From Lucinisca nassula (taxonomy: Eukaryota; Mollusca; Bivalvia; Lucinida; Lucinidae): DNA of 64,000 nt. Every line of letters begins with the position of its first letter. The first letter of the stretch is position 1. Positions 1-8,364 of the stretch are shown one piece after another. The translations under genes were made by a program, and so were the position numbers. Below the pieces are notes generated by a model. It worked only from the letters and a program-made list of their open reading frames with translations. It did no database searches and was not told the origin of the DNA. Location of the stretch: NCBI GenBank assembly GCA_963580285.1, contig OY757010.1, positions 211,886,138 through 211,950,137 of the forward strand, read 5' to 3'.

Positions 1-55
1 CCCTGGTTGAGTCAAACTCGCTCACAAGTCCCTGGAGAAGACCTCCTATTCGTTC
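1..55 (-). CDS. Possible partial exon at window edge
   Basis: On the minus strand a pyrimidine-rich stretch with a CTAAC branch-like motif ends in TTGTCAG, a good 3' splice acceptor, followed by 55 bases open in one frame (ERIGGLLQGLVSEFDSTR) up to the window edge. This would be a downstream exon of the minus-strand gene whose exons are proposed at 5827-6066, 18218-18338 and 56910-57479. The open frame needs phase 0, whereas the exon at 5827-6066 ends in phase 2, so at least one unseen exon would lie between them. No family is recognised. Short length and chance make this weak. Confidence 0.25.
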
Positions 56-80
56 CTGACAAGAAATAGTTAGGGAAAAT

Positions 81-325
81 TTAACCCATTATATGCTGAT
101 GGACTATTCCATGCTAGTGGACTCTTCCATTGCTATATGTTGGACAAGTCCATTTGTCATATAAAGGGTTTCAGCCTTTTTTTGTTTTTATTCAATTTTT
201 GATGGACAATCATGTTAGCCAATAGTGTAGGCCCAGATCAGACACCGCGTTCTGCAGCGTCTGATTTGAGCCTGCACTGTTAGCCAAGGTACCCCTTTAG
301 GAGTTTTCCGCATGCAGTGGGTTAA
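81..325 (-). mobile_element. TTAA-flanked palindromic MITE (CAAACAGTG core), type 2
   Basis: The element is bounded by TTAACCCATT on the left and TGGGTTAA on the right. An inner dyad reads GTGTAGGCCCAGATCAGAC ... GTCTGATTTGAGCCTGCAC. TTAA borders with termini starting CCC are typical of piggyBac-type non-autonomous elements. It is the reverse orientation of the copy at 63305-63538. There is no coding capacity. Confidence 0.7.
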
Positions 326-396
326 GACAATAATTTATCTGAAAAAAAGTATGACATTGCATGAGAAAATTTAAGAAAATAATTTATCTTAAAAAA

Positions 397-466
397 AGTA
401 TGTTGTGTGTTCCCATAAAGACTCGCCTCAATGAGGCGATTCTAATGAGTACACACAACATACCAT
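397..466. repeat. Small perfect-type palindrome
   Basis: GTATGTTGTGTGTTCCCAT is followed by a central hairpin around GCCTCAATGAGGC and then the mirrored arm ending CACACAACATAC. It resembles the centre of the larger palindromic MITEs at 2123-2398 and elsewhere but lacks their ends. Confidence 0.6.
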
Positions 467-503
467 TATGGTATAGAAGCATTATACACCTGAAATGGCC
501 CCA

Positions 504-707
504 TTAACCCATTTAGTACTGGAAACCCCCAAAACGAGTACCAGGGCAAAAGCAGAATGCGGCGTTTGATCAGGGTGTCCACTGTTTGCTAAAAGTTCAG
601 TCATTTTCCAAACAAATTTTGAAGAACACAACCTGGCTCCCCCAAAATTTGAAATGGACTCCTGCTATATATAAGGACAAGATTCCATGTGGTACAAAAA
701 GGGTTAA
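504..707 (+). mobile_element. TTAA-flanked MITE, type 3
   Basis: TTAACCCATTTAGTACTGG at the left and GGTACAAAAAGGGTTAA at the right give an inverted terminus with TTAA borders. The centre carries half of the GATCAGG/CACTGTTTGC dyad. Related copies lie at 12961-13189 (opposite orientation) and 20139-20336. Confidence 0.65.
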
Positions 708-908
708 AAAACCTTCACTGGCTTGATCGACCCCTGTCTCAAACATATTCTCATGGTCCTAAAGGCATTTTGGCCACTGAAGTTTGACTTTATAAGGTTT
801 ACTTCAGCTGTGACAAATGAAAAGGGTGTCTCTGAAAATGTGTGCTCTCTGCCTGCTTACCCATTACTGGACAGTCTTCCCTATCTGTATGGCATAGCTC
901 CAGATTAG

Positions 909-1200
909 GCCCCTGCCCATCTGGGCTTGAAGAAATATAAGGGCTGCATGATACTTCCATGCAGAGCTGAAACTGACCACACACGAGTACTGGTAAACCG
1001 CTTAGAGGATCTGAGCCTGCCCAGGCAAACGGTGCGAGTCGGCCCGTCCATGCTTATAAACTCTATTGGTTTCATTGGACGGTAGGCCTTGAGATGTCAT
1101 TTCATCTCAATGTTGGGTAAAAGTCCCACAACATTGGAAGCAAAATGACCAAAATGACCTTTACAGTGTTGACGGGGATGTTAAACCTCAAATCAAACAA
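909..1200 (+). mobile_element. SINE-like retroposon (CAAA-tailed), with target duplication
   Basis: This ~290-bp element ends in GGATGTTAAACCTCAAATCAAACAAA. It is flanked by a 13-bp direct repeat, AGCTCCAGATTAG at 896-908 and AGCTCCGGATTAG at 1201-1213, which marks a retroposed insertion. Other copies of the family are at 6342, 19260, 23547, 24705, 39009, 41095 and 45719. The 3' end (GATGTTAAAC plus CAAA repeats) resembles LINE-dependent SINE tails of invertebrates. No convincing pol III boxes were identified. Confidence 0.75.
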
Positions 1201-1225
1201 AGCTCCGGATTAGAGGGGGTATCCA

Positions 1226-1365
1226 CATACTTTTTTTTATGAAAATAAAATTTGACGTTCTCATCAGAAGCACCTCACTGAGACACTTCTAATGAGTACC
1301 ACAAAATATGTTTTCATGCAGAAGTAAGGCAAATATAGATAATTTTCGGATACAAAAAAAGCGCC
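1226..1365. repeat. Degenerate palindromic MITE fragment
   Basis: An imperfect dyad centred on CACCTCACTGAGACACTT, with GTTCTCATCAGAAG and CTTCTAATGAGTAC arms, is a variant of the central hairpin of the palindromic MITEs around 2-5 kb. The tRNA-type SINE at 1371-1602 interrupts its right side. Confidence 0.4.
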
Positions 1366-1370
1366 TCATC

Positions 1371-1602
1371 TTTTCTTTTTTTGGTTTTGGTTTTACTGCC
1401 CTTTCAAGATTATTTCACTCATATCGAGCTGATCGTTAATCAGAGGTGGGCGAAAACCAGAGTACCCGGAGAAAAAACACCTGACCTTCTGTTGCAGAAC
1501 TTGGCGTCTCACATGTGACCTGAGCAAGGCTGGAACCACAGCGGTGAGAGACCTAATGATAAAGAGTCAGCGCTCTTAACCACTAGCCCACGGAGGCCCG
1601 TT
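1371..1602 (-). mobile_element. tRNA-derived SINE with 11-bp target duplication
   Basis: Read on the minus strand it starts GGGCCTCCGTGGGCTAGTGG, continues TTAAGAGCGCTGAC (A-box-like) and carries GGTTCCAGCC (B-box-like) about 50 bases on, so the head is tRNA-like. A central part contains TCCGGGTACTCTGG, similar to the conserved middle domain of widespread invertebrate tRNA SINEs (MetaSINE-like, from memory). The tail is GGGCAGTAAAACCAAAACC plus A-rich sequence. Direct repeats AGCGCCTCATC at 1360-1370 and 1603-1613 flank it exactly. Confidence 0.75.
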
Positions 1603-1638
1603 AGCGCCTCATCAGGAGCAATGTGTATGGAGAATCAT

Positions 1639-1770
1639 TAACTCTTATCCTGCTGTTAATGACAACCCTTTTCTTTGCAAACAGTGTAGATCCAGATCAG
1701 ATGGCTTCTGAAGAAGCCATCTGATCAGGATCTACACTGTTTTACATTTAATTTATGAATTTGTAGGTGC
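1639..1770 (+). mobile_element. TTAA-type MITE, family 1, right side lost
   Basis: It begins TTAACTCTTATCCTGCTG and contains the family-1 dyad CAGATGGCTTCTGAAGAAGC followed by CATCTGATCAGGATCTAC. After the dyad the sequence departs from the family and no closing TTAA terminus is seen. Full copies lie at 6094, 19870, 25270 and 35093. Confidence 0.65.
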
Positions 1771-1925
1771 ACAGAGAAGAATTTGATCAGACAGTGTAGT
1801 GCACAGGCTGATCTGAGTATTTGCTGTAAACACATTTGAACCTATCCAATCATATCAGTCTTCCACATCTGCATGAAGAATCACCCAAAGGCATCCTGGT
1901 TGTTACGGACCACAATTCCTCCCTT

Positions 1926-2050
1926 CAACTAGAGCTGTCAGTGAAACTGACTAGGGCCCCGGCAGCGCTATCAGAAATTTGTGGACGGACAGACGGACGG
2001 ACAGAGTGATTACTATAGGGCACCCACACTTTCAGTGCGGGGCCCTAATT
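1926..2050 (+). mobile_element. Minimal coreless pearl/HINE-like element
   Basis: A leader AACTAGAGCTGTCAGT pairs with ACTGAC just downstream (hairpin GTCAGT-GAA-ACTGAC). It is followed by GACGGACAGACGGACGGACA microsatellite and a 3' hairpin GGGCACCCACACT-TTCA-GTGCGGGGCCC ending in TAAT. This is the same leader, ACGG repeat and 3' hairpin order as the large elements further along, but without any tandem core, in only ~125 bp. Confidence 0.6.
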
Positions 2051-2122
2051 ATCTACCTTGGCAGATTACGCATAGCTTATAGGTTTATCATCACTCTCTG
2101 ACATCTGAGTTAGGGAGGCAAC

Positions 2123-2398
2123 CATTACGATAACACACCCATGCGTCAAAGAGCATTTTTACATCTCCAATATGGCTACTTTTCTGACGAAAATCCGTGA
2201 TATTTTTCTTATTTGTTCTGCAAACATAGGTTTTGGGTGCTCGTTAGAACTGCCTCATTGAGGCAGTTCTAACTAGTACCCACAACCTATGTCTTGGAGC
2301 AGAAATAAGAAAAATAATGTATATCCCCGTAAACCCAAGTTTTCTCAATATACAGTGGGGTTAGGGGGTGTTCATTTCACGGACTTGTTAATGTGATG
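2123..2398 (+). mobile_element. Palindromic MITE, P family type 1
   Basis: The termini are CATTACGATAACACACC at the left and GTTAATGTGATG at the right (imperfect inverted repeat). The centre is a hairpin, GTTAGAACTGCCTCATTGAG followed by GCAGTTCTAACTAGTACC. Next to it are conserved TTTTTCTTATTT and AATAAGAAAAA arms. It has no coding content and is one of over a dozen relatives in the window. Confidence 0.7.
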
Positions 2399-2470
2399 TC
2401 TTTTGCTCAGTGGTTAGAGCATTGGACTTTTGTCTGAATGGCCCGTGTTCAAATCCCATCACAGGTGGGG
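2399..2470 (+). tRNA. tRNA-Lys-like sequence, probably a pseudogene
   Basis: TTTTGCTCAGTGGTTAGAGC looks like a D-arm, GGACTTTTGTC like an anticodon arm with TTT at the anticodon, and GTGTTCAAATCCCA like a T-arm. The anticodon stem pairs poorly and an acceptor stem is not convincing, so it is more likely a tRNA pseudogene or SINE head than a working tRNA. It fills the spacer between two palindromic MITEs. Confidence 0.35.
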
Positions 2471-2510
2471 ATTTTTTTCCTGCTATGCTTCATTCCTTTG
2501 TTATGACTTT

Positions 2511-2786
2511 CATTACGCAAACACACCTATACAAATACATTGCCACCTTTATCGCCGAAAAAATGAAAATTTTAAGATGAAAAATTGTGATTTTTCTTAT
2601 TTCTGCTCAAAATATAGATTGTGGGCACTCATTAGAACCGCCTCATCGAGGCGGTTCTAACGAGTACCCACAATCTATATTTTAGAGCAGAAATAAGAAA
2701 AATAAGGTTTACCCCTGTAAACCTGTTTTTCTATATAAAAGTGGGGTTCAAGGGGGTCAGAATTATATAGGCATGTTTTCGTGATG
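2511..2786 (+). mobile_element. Palindromic MITE, P family type 2
   Basis: The left terminus CATTACGCAAACACACCTAT and right terminus ATAGGCATGTTTTCGTGATG are inverted repeats. The central hairpin carries CATTAGAACCGCCTCATCGA followed by GGCGGTTCTAACGAG, inside AATATAGATTGTGGG / CCCACAATCTATATT arms. Type 2 differs from type 1 by ATAGATT instead of ATAGGTT in the arms and by its ends. Confidence 0.75.
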
Positions 2787-3092
2787 AATGTCATAAGACT
2801 GATACTGCACTGTAATGCTTTTGATCAGACTGCAGATGCTGCTCTCAGTCTTGCTGTGCACTCATCTGAACACTTCTTTAAGCTTGGCACAGCCCAATAA
2901 GCCCATACACTGTTTAGTTATTGCTCTTTTCCAATTGATGTAGAATAAACAGATGTTAAGTACTCATCGAAACAGGGTGTAAAAATGGAGACCTCAAAAC
3001 TTGCAGTAACTACTTCCTGTTGTGCCAAGAAAAATTCTTGAGCAGCAGACAATCTTTTTTTTTTATTTTTCAGGGAAAATAGCTTGACAATT
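2787..3092. other. No gene recognised
   Basis: This AT-rich spacer holds a partial CTTTTGATCAGACTGCAG motif related to the MITE core palindrome but no exon-like or structured element that I can support. Confidence 0.3.
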
Positions 3093-3363
3093 CATTACGA
3101 AAACACGCTTATACTAATACATTGTAAACTTTACCGCCTTAAAAACCAAAATTTTCAGATGAAAAAGTGTGATATTTTTCTTATTTCTGCTCAAAATATT
3201 GATTGTGGATATTCGTTGGGACAGCCTCATCGAGGCTGTTCTAACGAGTAGCCACAATCTATATTTTAGAGCAGAAATAAGAAAAATAAGGTTTACCCCT
3301 GTATACCCCAGTTTTACTATATAAAAGTGGGGTTCAAAAATTATATAAGCATGTTTTCCTGAT
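3093..3363 (+). mobile_element. Palindromic MITE, P family type 2
   Basis: It begins CATTACGAAAACACGCTTAT, has the central hairpin GGACAGCCTCATCGAGGCTG and ends GCATGTTTTCCTGAT. Two changes per arm keep the hairpin paired (ACAGCC with GGCTGT). Confidence 0.7.
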
Positions 3364-3426
3364 AAAATCCTCGAAAATGTTGTCTGTCAGTCATGATGTG
3401 TCATTGAAGGGTTCAGCACTTTGTAG

Positions 3427-3925
3427 AAATATGATTAAATGCAAACTATGCAAAATTACCTTAATCAATAATGCAGACTTTGCAAAATTACCTTAATAAT
3501 GCAGACTTTACAAAATTACCTTAATCAATAATGCAGACTTTACAAAATTACCTTAATCAATAATGCAAACTATGCAAAATTACCTTAATCAATAATGCAG
3601 ACTTTGCAATATTACCTTAATCAATAATGCAGACTTTGCAAAATTACCTTAATCAATACTGCAGACTTTGCCAAATTACCTTAATCAATAATGCAGAATT
3701 TGCAAAATTACTTTAATCAATAATGCAGACTTTGTAAAATTACCTTAATCAATAATGCAGACTTTGCAAAATTACCTTAATCAATAATGCAGACTTTGTA
3801 AAATTACCTTAATCAATAATGCAGACTTTGCAAAATTACCTTAATCAATAATGCAGACTTTGTAAAATTACCTTAATCAATAATGCAGAATTTGCAAAAT
3901 TACCTTTATCAATAATGCAGACTAT
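3427..3925. repeat. Minisatellite, about 32-bp unit
   Basis: About 16 copies of a unit close to CTTAATCAATAATGCAGACT followed by TTGCAAAATTAC run head to tail. Unit length is nearly constant, with point changes and an occasional shortened unit near 3495. There is no unique spacer between units, so it is a plain minisatellite. Confidence 0.85.
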
Positions 3926-4230
3926 AATATCTTTCACTTCTGTGGTGTATTCCTTGCTTCCAAAGGATAACCCTTTTATAGAACATATTTGTAAAATTAT
4001 CATAATCAATAATGCAGATTTTACAAAATTTCCAATATTCCAGAATGCACAGACTGCAAACTTCATACACTTTACAAACTTTCTATAGTCAAGGGACTTT
4101 CCATTATCAATGGATTTGTCCAATTTCAATAATCCATTGACTTTACAAAATTTCCATAATTGGACTTTACCAAATTTCTAAAATCAATGGATTTTCCATT
4201 ATCAATGTTCTTGTCAAAACTTTCATAATC

Positions 4231-4494
4231 CATTACGATAATACAGCCATGCGATTTAGTGCATTTTTTCACATATCCAAAATGGCTACTTTTCTGATGA
4301 AAATCTGTGATATTTTTCTTATAAATTCTCAAAACATAGGTGGCGTGTTCTTGTTAGAACCGCCTCAATTGGTGGTTCTAATGAGTCTTGGAACAGAAAT
4401 AAGAAAAATAATGTATACCCCCATAAACCCCAGTTTTCTCTAAATGAAGTGGGGTTTAGGGGGGTCTTCATTTCACGGACGTGTTAACGTGATC
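4231..4494 (+). mobile_element. Palindromic MITE, P family type 1 (duplication copy 1)
   Basis: It runs from CATTACGATAATACAGCC to GGACGTGTTAACGTGAT. The central hairpin is damaged: GAACCGCCTCAATTGGTGGT loses perfect pairing and the right arm lacks the CACCCACAAC stretch. Confidence 0.65.
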
Positions 4495-4577
4495 AATGGA
4501 CTTTACAAAAATTCCAATAATCCATATTCTTTACAAAATCCACAATAATCCATGTACTTTATGAAATTCCCATAATC

Positions 4578-4847
4578 CATCACGAAAACATGCCTATATA
4601 ATTTTGACCCCCTTGAACCCCACTTTTATATAGTAAAACTGGGGTTTCCGGGGTGTACTTTATTTTCCTTATTTCTGCTCTAAAATATAGATTGTGGGTA
4701 CTCGTTAGAATCGCCTCGATTAGGCGGTTCTAACGAGTGCCCACAATCTATATTTTGAGCAGAAATAAGAAAAATATCACAATTTTTCTTCATAAATTTC
4801 CATTTTTCGGGGATAAAGGTGGCAATGTATTTGTATAGGCATGTTGT
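4578..4847 (-). mobile_element. Palindromic MITE, P family type 2 (duplication copy 1)
   Basis: It runs from CATCACGAAAACATGCCTAT to GTATAGGCATGTTGTC in inverted orientation relative to the copy at 2511. The central hairpin GCCTCGATTAGGCGGTTC is intact. Confidence 0.7.
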
Positions 4848-4863
4848 CAAAACTTTCATAATC

Positions 4864-5126
4864 CATTACGATAATACAGCCATGCGATTTAGTGCATTTT
4901 TTCACATATCCAAAATGGCTACTTTTCTGATGAAAATCTGTGATATTTTTCTTATAAATGCTCAAAACATAGGTGGCGTGTTCTTGTTAGAACTGCCTCA
5001 ATTGGTGGTTCTAATGAGTCTTGGAACAGAAATAAGAAAAATAATGTATACCCCCATAAACCCCAGTTTTCTCTAAATGAAGTGGGGTTTAGGGGGGTCT
5101 TCATTTCACGGACGTGTTAACGTGAT
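4864..5126 (+). mobile_element. Palindromic MITE, P family type 1 (duplication copy 2)
   Basis: This is the near-identical second copy of the element at 4231, carried in the 633-bp duplication rather than inserted independently. Confidence 0.65.
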
Positions 5127-5210
5127 AAATGGACTTTACAAAAATTCCAATAATCCATATTCTTTACAAAATCCACAATAATCCATGTACTTTATGAAAT
5201 TCCCATAATC

Positions 5211-5487
5211 CATCACGAAAACATGCCTATATAATTTTGACCCCCTTGAACCCCACTTTTATATAGTAAAACTGGGGTTTCCGGGGTGTACTTTATTTTC
5301 CTTATTTCTGCTCTAAAATATAGATTGTGGGTACTCGTTAGAACCGCCTCGATTAGGCGGTTCTAACGAGTGCCCACAATCTATATTTTGAGCAGAAATA
5401 AGAAAAATATCACAATTTTTCTTCATAAATTTCCATTTTTCGGGGATAAAGGTGGCAATGTATTTGTATAGGCATGTTTGCGTAATG
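5211..5487 (-). mobile_element. Palindromic MITE, P family type 2 (duplication copy 2)
   Basis: This near-identical second copy of the element at 4578 ends GGCATGTTTGCGTAATG, a complete terminus. The copy at 4578 has GGCATGTTGTC at its duplication junction instead, so the junction fell inside this terminus. Confidence 0.7.
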
Positions 5488-5627
5488 AGAAGACTTTCTT
5501 TAAAAAAAAAAAATACGATAATACATGGGCTGTGAAACATTTCCATAATTCATAATGGTACTGATCCGTAATAATATCTCGTCAAGTCAACAAATACGTG
5601 AAACGAGCACACCTCTAAACCTGATTT

Positions 5628-5820
5628 TATATAGGGTATTCATTATTTTCCTTATTTTCGCTCGAAAACATTGGGTATGGGTACTTGTTAGAACTGCCTC
5701 AAGCACCCGTAACCTATATTTGGAGTACGGATAAGTAATATGTTACACATTTTCAGCAGAAAAATAACCATTTTGTAGAAATGAAAGAATGCACTATATT
5801 AAACGTATGTGTTCTCATTA
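5628..5820 (-). mobile_element. Degenerate palindromic MITE, P family type 1
   Basis: TTCCTTATTTTCGCTCGAAA, GTACTTGTTAGAACTGCCTC and CACCCGTAACCTATATTTGG match the type 1 arms, but the right half of the central hairpin is deleted. It lies directly downstream of the exon candidate at 5827-6066. Confidence 0.5.
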
Positions 5821-5826
5821 TCTTAC

Positions 5827-6066
5827 CTGCACACATGCTCCTGATCCATAGCAAGTGGAATTAAGAACTGACCCAAGTCAAAAATGCTGGCTCTTGCCGC
5901 CACAAGGTCGCAAGCTGGATTAGAAACAATATCTGTTCTCAAGGATACACATCTCTGTAATGACGTCCCCATCACAAGTTGCTGGACAAAATGCAGAACG
6001 CTTTTCTGGTATTTGGAACATTGCAATGATAAAGATGACACCGAGCTGTAAACTTTTTGAATACGC
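5827..6066 (-). CDS. Exon candidate C, unknown cysteine-containing protein
   Basis: On the minus strand the acceptor ATTATTTTCAG borders 240 bases that end at GTGTGCAG before a GTAAGA donor. In the frame set by one leading base, the exon stays open for about 80 residues (RIQKVYSSVSSLSLQCSKYQ at the start, IPLAMDQEHVC near the end), giving phases 2 and 2. It contains several cysteines and looks mostly helical. I do not recognise the family. Its entry phase matches the exit phase of the exon at 18218-18338, so the two can be joined without breaking the frame, and that exon matches the VWA exon at 56910-57479. One other frame is open for part of the exon but hits stops. No transcript evidence is available. 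Confidence 0.5.
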
Positions 6067-6093
6067 CTGAAAATAATGCATACAGTATTTACC

Positions 6094-6306
6094 TTAACCC
6101 TTGTCCTGCTAATCCCGGATATGCCTTATCTTTGAAACAATGTAGATCCAGATCAGATGGCTTCTGAAGAAGCCATCTGATCAGGATCTACATTGTTTGT
6201 CATTCAGATTGTGAATTTGTTGCAATAATTTGCAACAAGTAACCTGATTGGTAGATAATCGATGGTGGGTGTGGCATATATGAATATTCAGCAGAACAAG
6301 GGTTAA
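6094..6306 (+). mobile_element. TTAA-flanked MITE, family 1
   Basis: TTAACCCTTGTCCTGCTAAT at the left and TTCAGCAGAACAAGGGTTAA at the right form the terminal inverted repeat with TTAA borders. The left half of the body is the dyad GATCAGATGGCTTCTGAAG / AAGCCATCTGATC, and the right half is single-copy AT-rich sequence. Borders and CCC-type termini suggest mobilisation by a piggyBac-type transposase. Confidence 0.75.
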
Positions 6307-6341
6307 GTATTTGGACCCCTCAATCGCTTACCATACTTGTT

Positions 6342-6651
6342 TTGTTTGTTTGTTTGATTTGATGGTTAACGTCCCCGTCAACACTATATATAGGTCATTA
6401 TGGAGATGTTGCTTCCAATTTTGTGGGACTTTTACCCGACGTTAAGATGAAATGACATCTCAAGCCTTGTCGCCCAATGAAACCAATAGGGTTTATAAGC
6501 ATGGACTGTCCGACTCGCACAGCTTTGCCCGAGCAGGCTTAGATCCTCTAAGCGGTTTACCATTACTTGTGTGCGGTCGGTTTCAGCTCTGCCTGGGAGC
6601 ATCTTGCAGCCCATTTATTTCTCAAAGCCCCAATGGGTGGGGGCCGGTATT
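6342..6651 (-). mobile_element. SINE-like retroposon (CAAA-tailed), with target duplication
   Basis: The tail, seen as TTTGTTTGTTTGTTTGATTT on the plus strand, starts at the left. Direct repeats ATACTTGTT at 6333-6341 and 6652-6660 flank it. The short open frames inside are not conserved between copies and are not genes. Confidence 0.75.
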
Positions 6652-6739
6652 ATACTTGTTCTAAAATTTGGACAAGTATTATTTATTGCCAAATTTTGTG
6701 TCTATGAATAGGGGGATGAGTGGCAAACATTGTAAACCC

Positions 6740-7320
6740 TGATGAGACACCGCATTCTCATCTGGGTCAACGATTTTTGCTCAGGCCTGTCTGTCCAAAT
6801 ACATACGCTTTCTGCGGCATCTCATCTGGGTCGACAATGTTTGCTCAGGCCTGTCTGTCCAAATACAGATGCTTTCTGCGGCATCTCATCTGGGTTGACA
6901 ATGTTTGCTCAGGCCTGTCTGTCCAAATACAGACGCTTTCTGCGGCATCTCATCTGGGTTGACAATGTTTGCTCAGGCCTGTCTGTCCAAATACAGACGC
7001 TTTCTGCAGCATCTCATCTGCGTCGACAATGTTTGCTTAGGCCTGTCTGTCCAAATACAGACGCTTTCTGCGGCATCTCATCTGGGTTGACAATGTTTGC
7101 TCAGGCCTGTCTGTCCAAATACAGACGCTTTCTGCGGCATCTCATCTGCGTCGACAATGTTTGCTTAGGCCTGTCTGTCCAAATACAGACGCTTTCTGCA
7201 GCATCTCATCTGCGTCGACAATGTTTGCTTAGGCCTGTCTGTCCAAATACAGACGCTTTCTGCAGCATCTCATCTGGGTTGACAATGTTTGCTCAGGCCT
7301 GTCTGTCTCAATACATAGGT
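6740..7320 (+). repeat. Satellite of 64-bp units
   Basis: About nine copies of a 64-bp unit beginning GTTTGCTCAGGCCTGTCTGT run head to tail; the start of successive units falls at 6843, 6907, 6971 and 7035. The unit contains no stop in any forward frame, and because 64 is not a multiple of 3 the frame rotates through three readings every 192 bases. This gives a 203-codon open frame that is a by-product of the repeat. Confidence 0.9.
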
Positions 7321-7431
7321 AAATACAGTAGCTCCAGTAATAAGGAGAACTGAGGATAGTTTGAGGGTAATGTTTAGTATGTCTCCATAGAAACATACGC
7401 AGTACTTACCCTCATGTGCCTTAAGGGAGAT

Positions 7432-7645
7432 GTAACCCTTATCCTGCTAAGCAAGATAACCCCTACCTTTGCAAACAGTGTAGATCCTGATCAGATGGCT
7501 TCTGCAGAAGCCATCTGATCAGGAACTACACTGTTTGTCATCATGCAGTTTGTGAACTTAGCGAGTAAATTATTTCAAGTAATTTGATTGGCTGATAGTC
7601 AGAGATGGGTGTGGCTTAATTAATTTATGCAGCAAGATAAGAGTT
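7432..7645 (+). mobile_element. TTAA-type MITE, family 1, degraded ends
   Basis: TAACCCTTATCCTGCTAAGC at the left and CAGCAAGATAAGAGTTGG at the right are family 1 ends whose TTAA borders have decayed. The dyad is GATCAGATGGCTTCTGCAG / AAGCCATCTGATC. Confidence 0.65.
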
Positions 7646-7737
7646 GGATGGATGCAGCAAATACGAGATAGCGTACTCCATAGACAAGCAGCAAAGATTC
7701 AGCAAGACTGCGAGTACCGTAATAATCCTAAGTACTG

Positions 7738-7830
7738 GGACACAGAGGCCTAAGCAAACAGTGCAAACCAGATCACACTGCCCCTACTCTGGTTCTACAC
7801 TGTTTTGCCATTCCGTACGCACCTTTTTGA
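7738..7830 (+). mobile_element. MITE fragment, CAAACAGTG core, type 4
   Basis: GGCCTAAGCAAACAGTGCAA and GGTTCTACACTGTTTTGCC are the arms of a dyad also found at 25062-25160 and 25635-25725. The inner arms are degenerate. Confidence 0.5.
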
Positions 7831-7889
7831 CACTTTGCTGGATCATGAAACAAATCTGTTAAAATGTTAGGTGAATTACAGTACCACCA

Positions 7890-8114
7890 AAGAATATGAA
7901 AAAAAATTCAGATAAAAATTTTGACAGTTTTCATATTTCTGCTCAAAACATAGACTGTGGGTACTAGTTAGAACTGCCTGAACAAGGGGGTTCTACCCAG
8001 TACCAACAATCTATGTTTTTGAGCAGAAATAAGAAAAACGATGCAACCAAGTTTTCCTATAATGAAACAAGGGGTTTAATGGGGTCAAAATTATGTACAT
8101 GTGTTTTCGTGATG
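7890..8114 (+). mobile_element. Palindromic MITE, P family type 2, degraded left end
   Basis: It keeps the TTTCTGCTCAAAACATAGAC / TCTATGTTTTTGAGCAGAAA arms and ends ATGTGTTTTCGTGATG. The left terminus is not recognisable. Confidence 0.55.
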
Positions 8115-8254
8115 CATTTATTCAATTATGTAACAGCGGCTTGCTGACCTCCAATCATTCATTCATCATCTATCAGTCTCACTAAACATTTTTCATAGCA
8201 ACATTGTTCTCACTCACGCTCTTATTCATATATGCATTATCCATGTCTGTCATG

Positions 8255-8364
8255 TGATTATTTGTTGTCCCAAAGCCTCGTTAGCTTAACAAGCTCGTTA
8301 CTGGTCAAATTGTTAACTGTTCTAGTAAGTACAATATCTAAATCTTTTGTATTTTTGCTGAAAA
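8255..8364 (+). mobile_element. Left half of MITE R, split by the element at 8365-12798
   Basis: TTGTCCCAAAGCCTCGTTAG through TTTTTGCTGAAAAA matches the left half of the intact copy at 61365-61611. The right half resumes at 12799, so the 4.4-kb element between them inserted into this MITE. Confidence 0.7.

Larger units (their letters stand above)
4211..5476. repeat. Recent 633-bp tandem duplication containing two MITEs per copy
   Basis: Copy 1 (4211-4843) and copy 2 (4844-5476) both begin TTGTCAAAACTTTCATAATC and differ at only a handful of positions, for example ATTCTC/ATGCTC and GATCAATGG/GATAAATGG. Each copy holds one type 1 and one inverted type 2 palindromic MITE with a short spacer. 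Confidence 0.85.

Noticed and set aside
3427..3925. CRISPR array
   Set aside because: The 32-bp units are contiguous with no unique spacers, and the surroundings are eukaryotic repeats without cas genes.
6742..7353. 203-codon open frame as a repetitive protein gene
   Set aside because: It is a by-product of the 64-bp satellite; the peptide rotates through three frames of the same unit and has no start context or homology.
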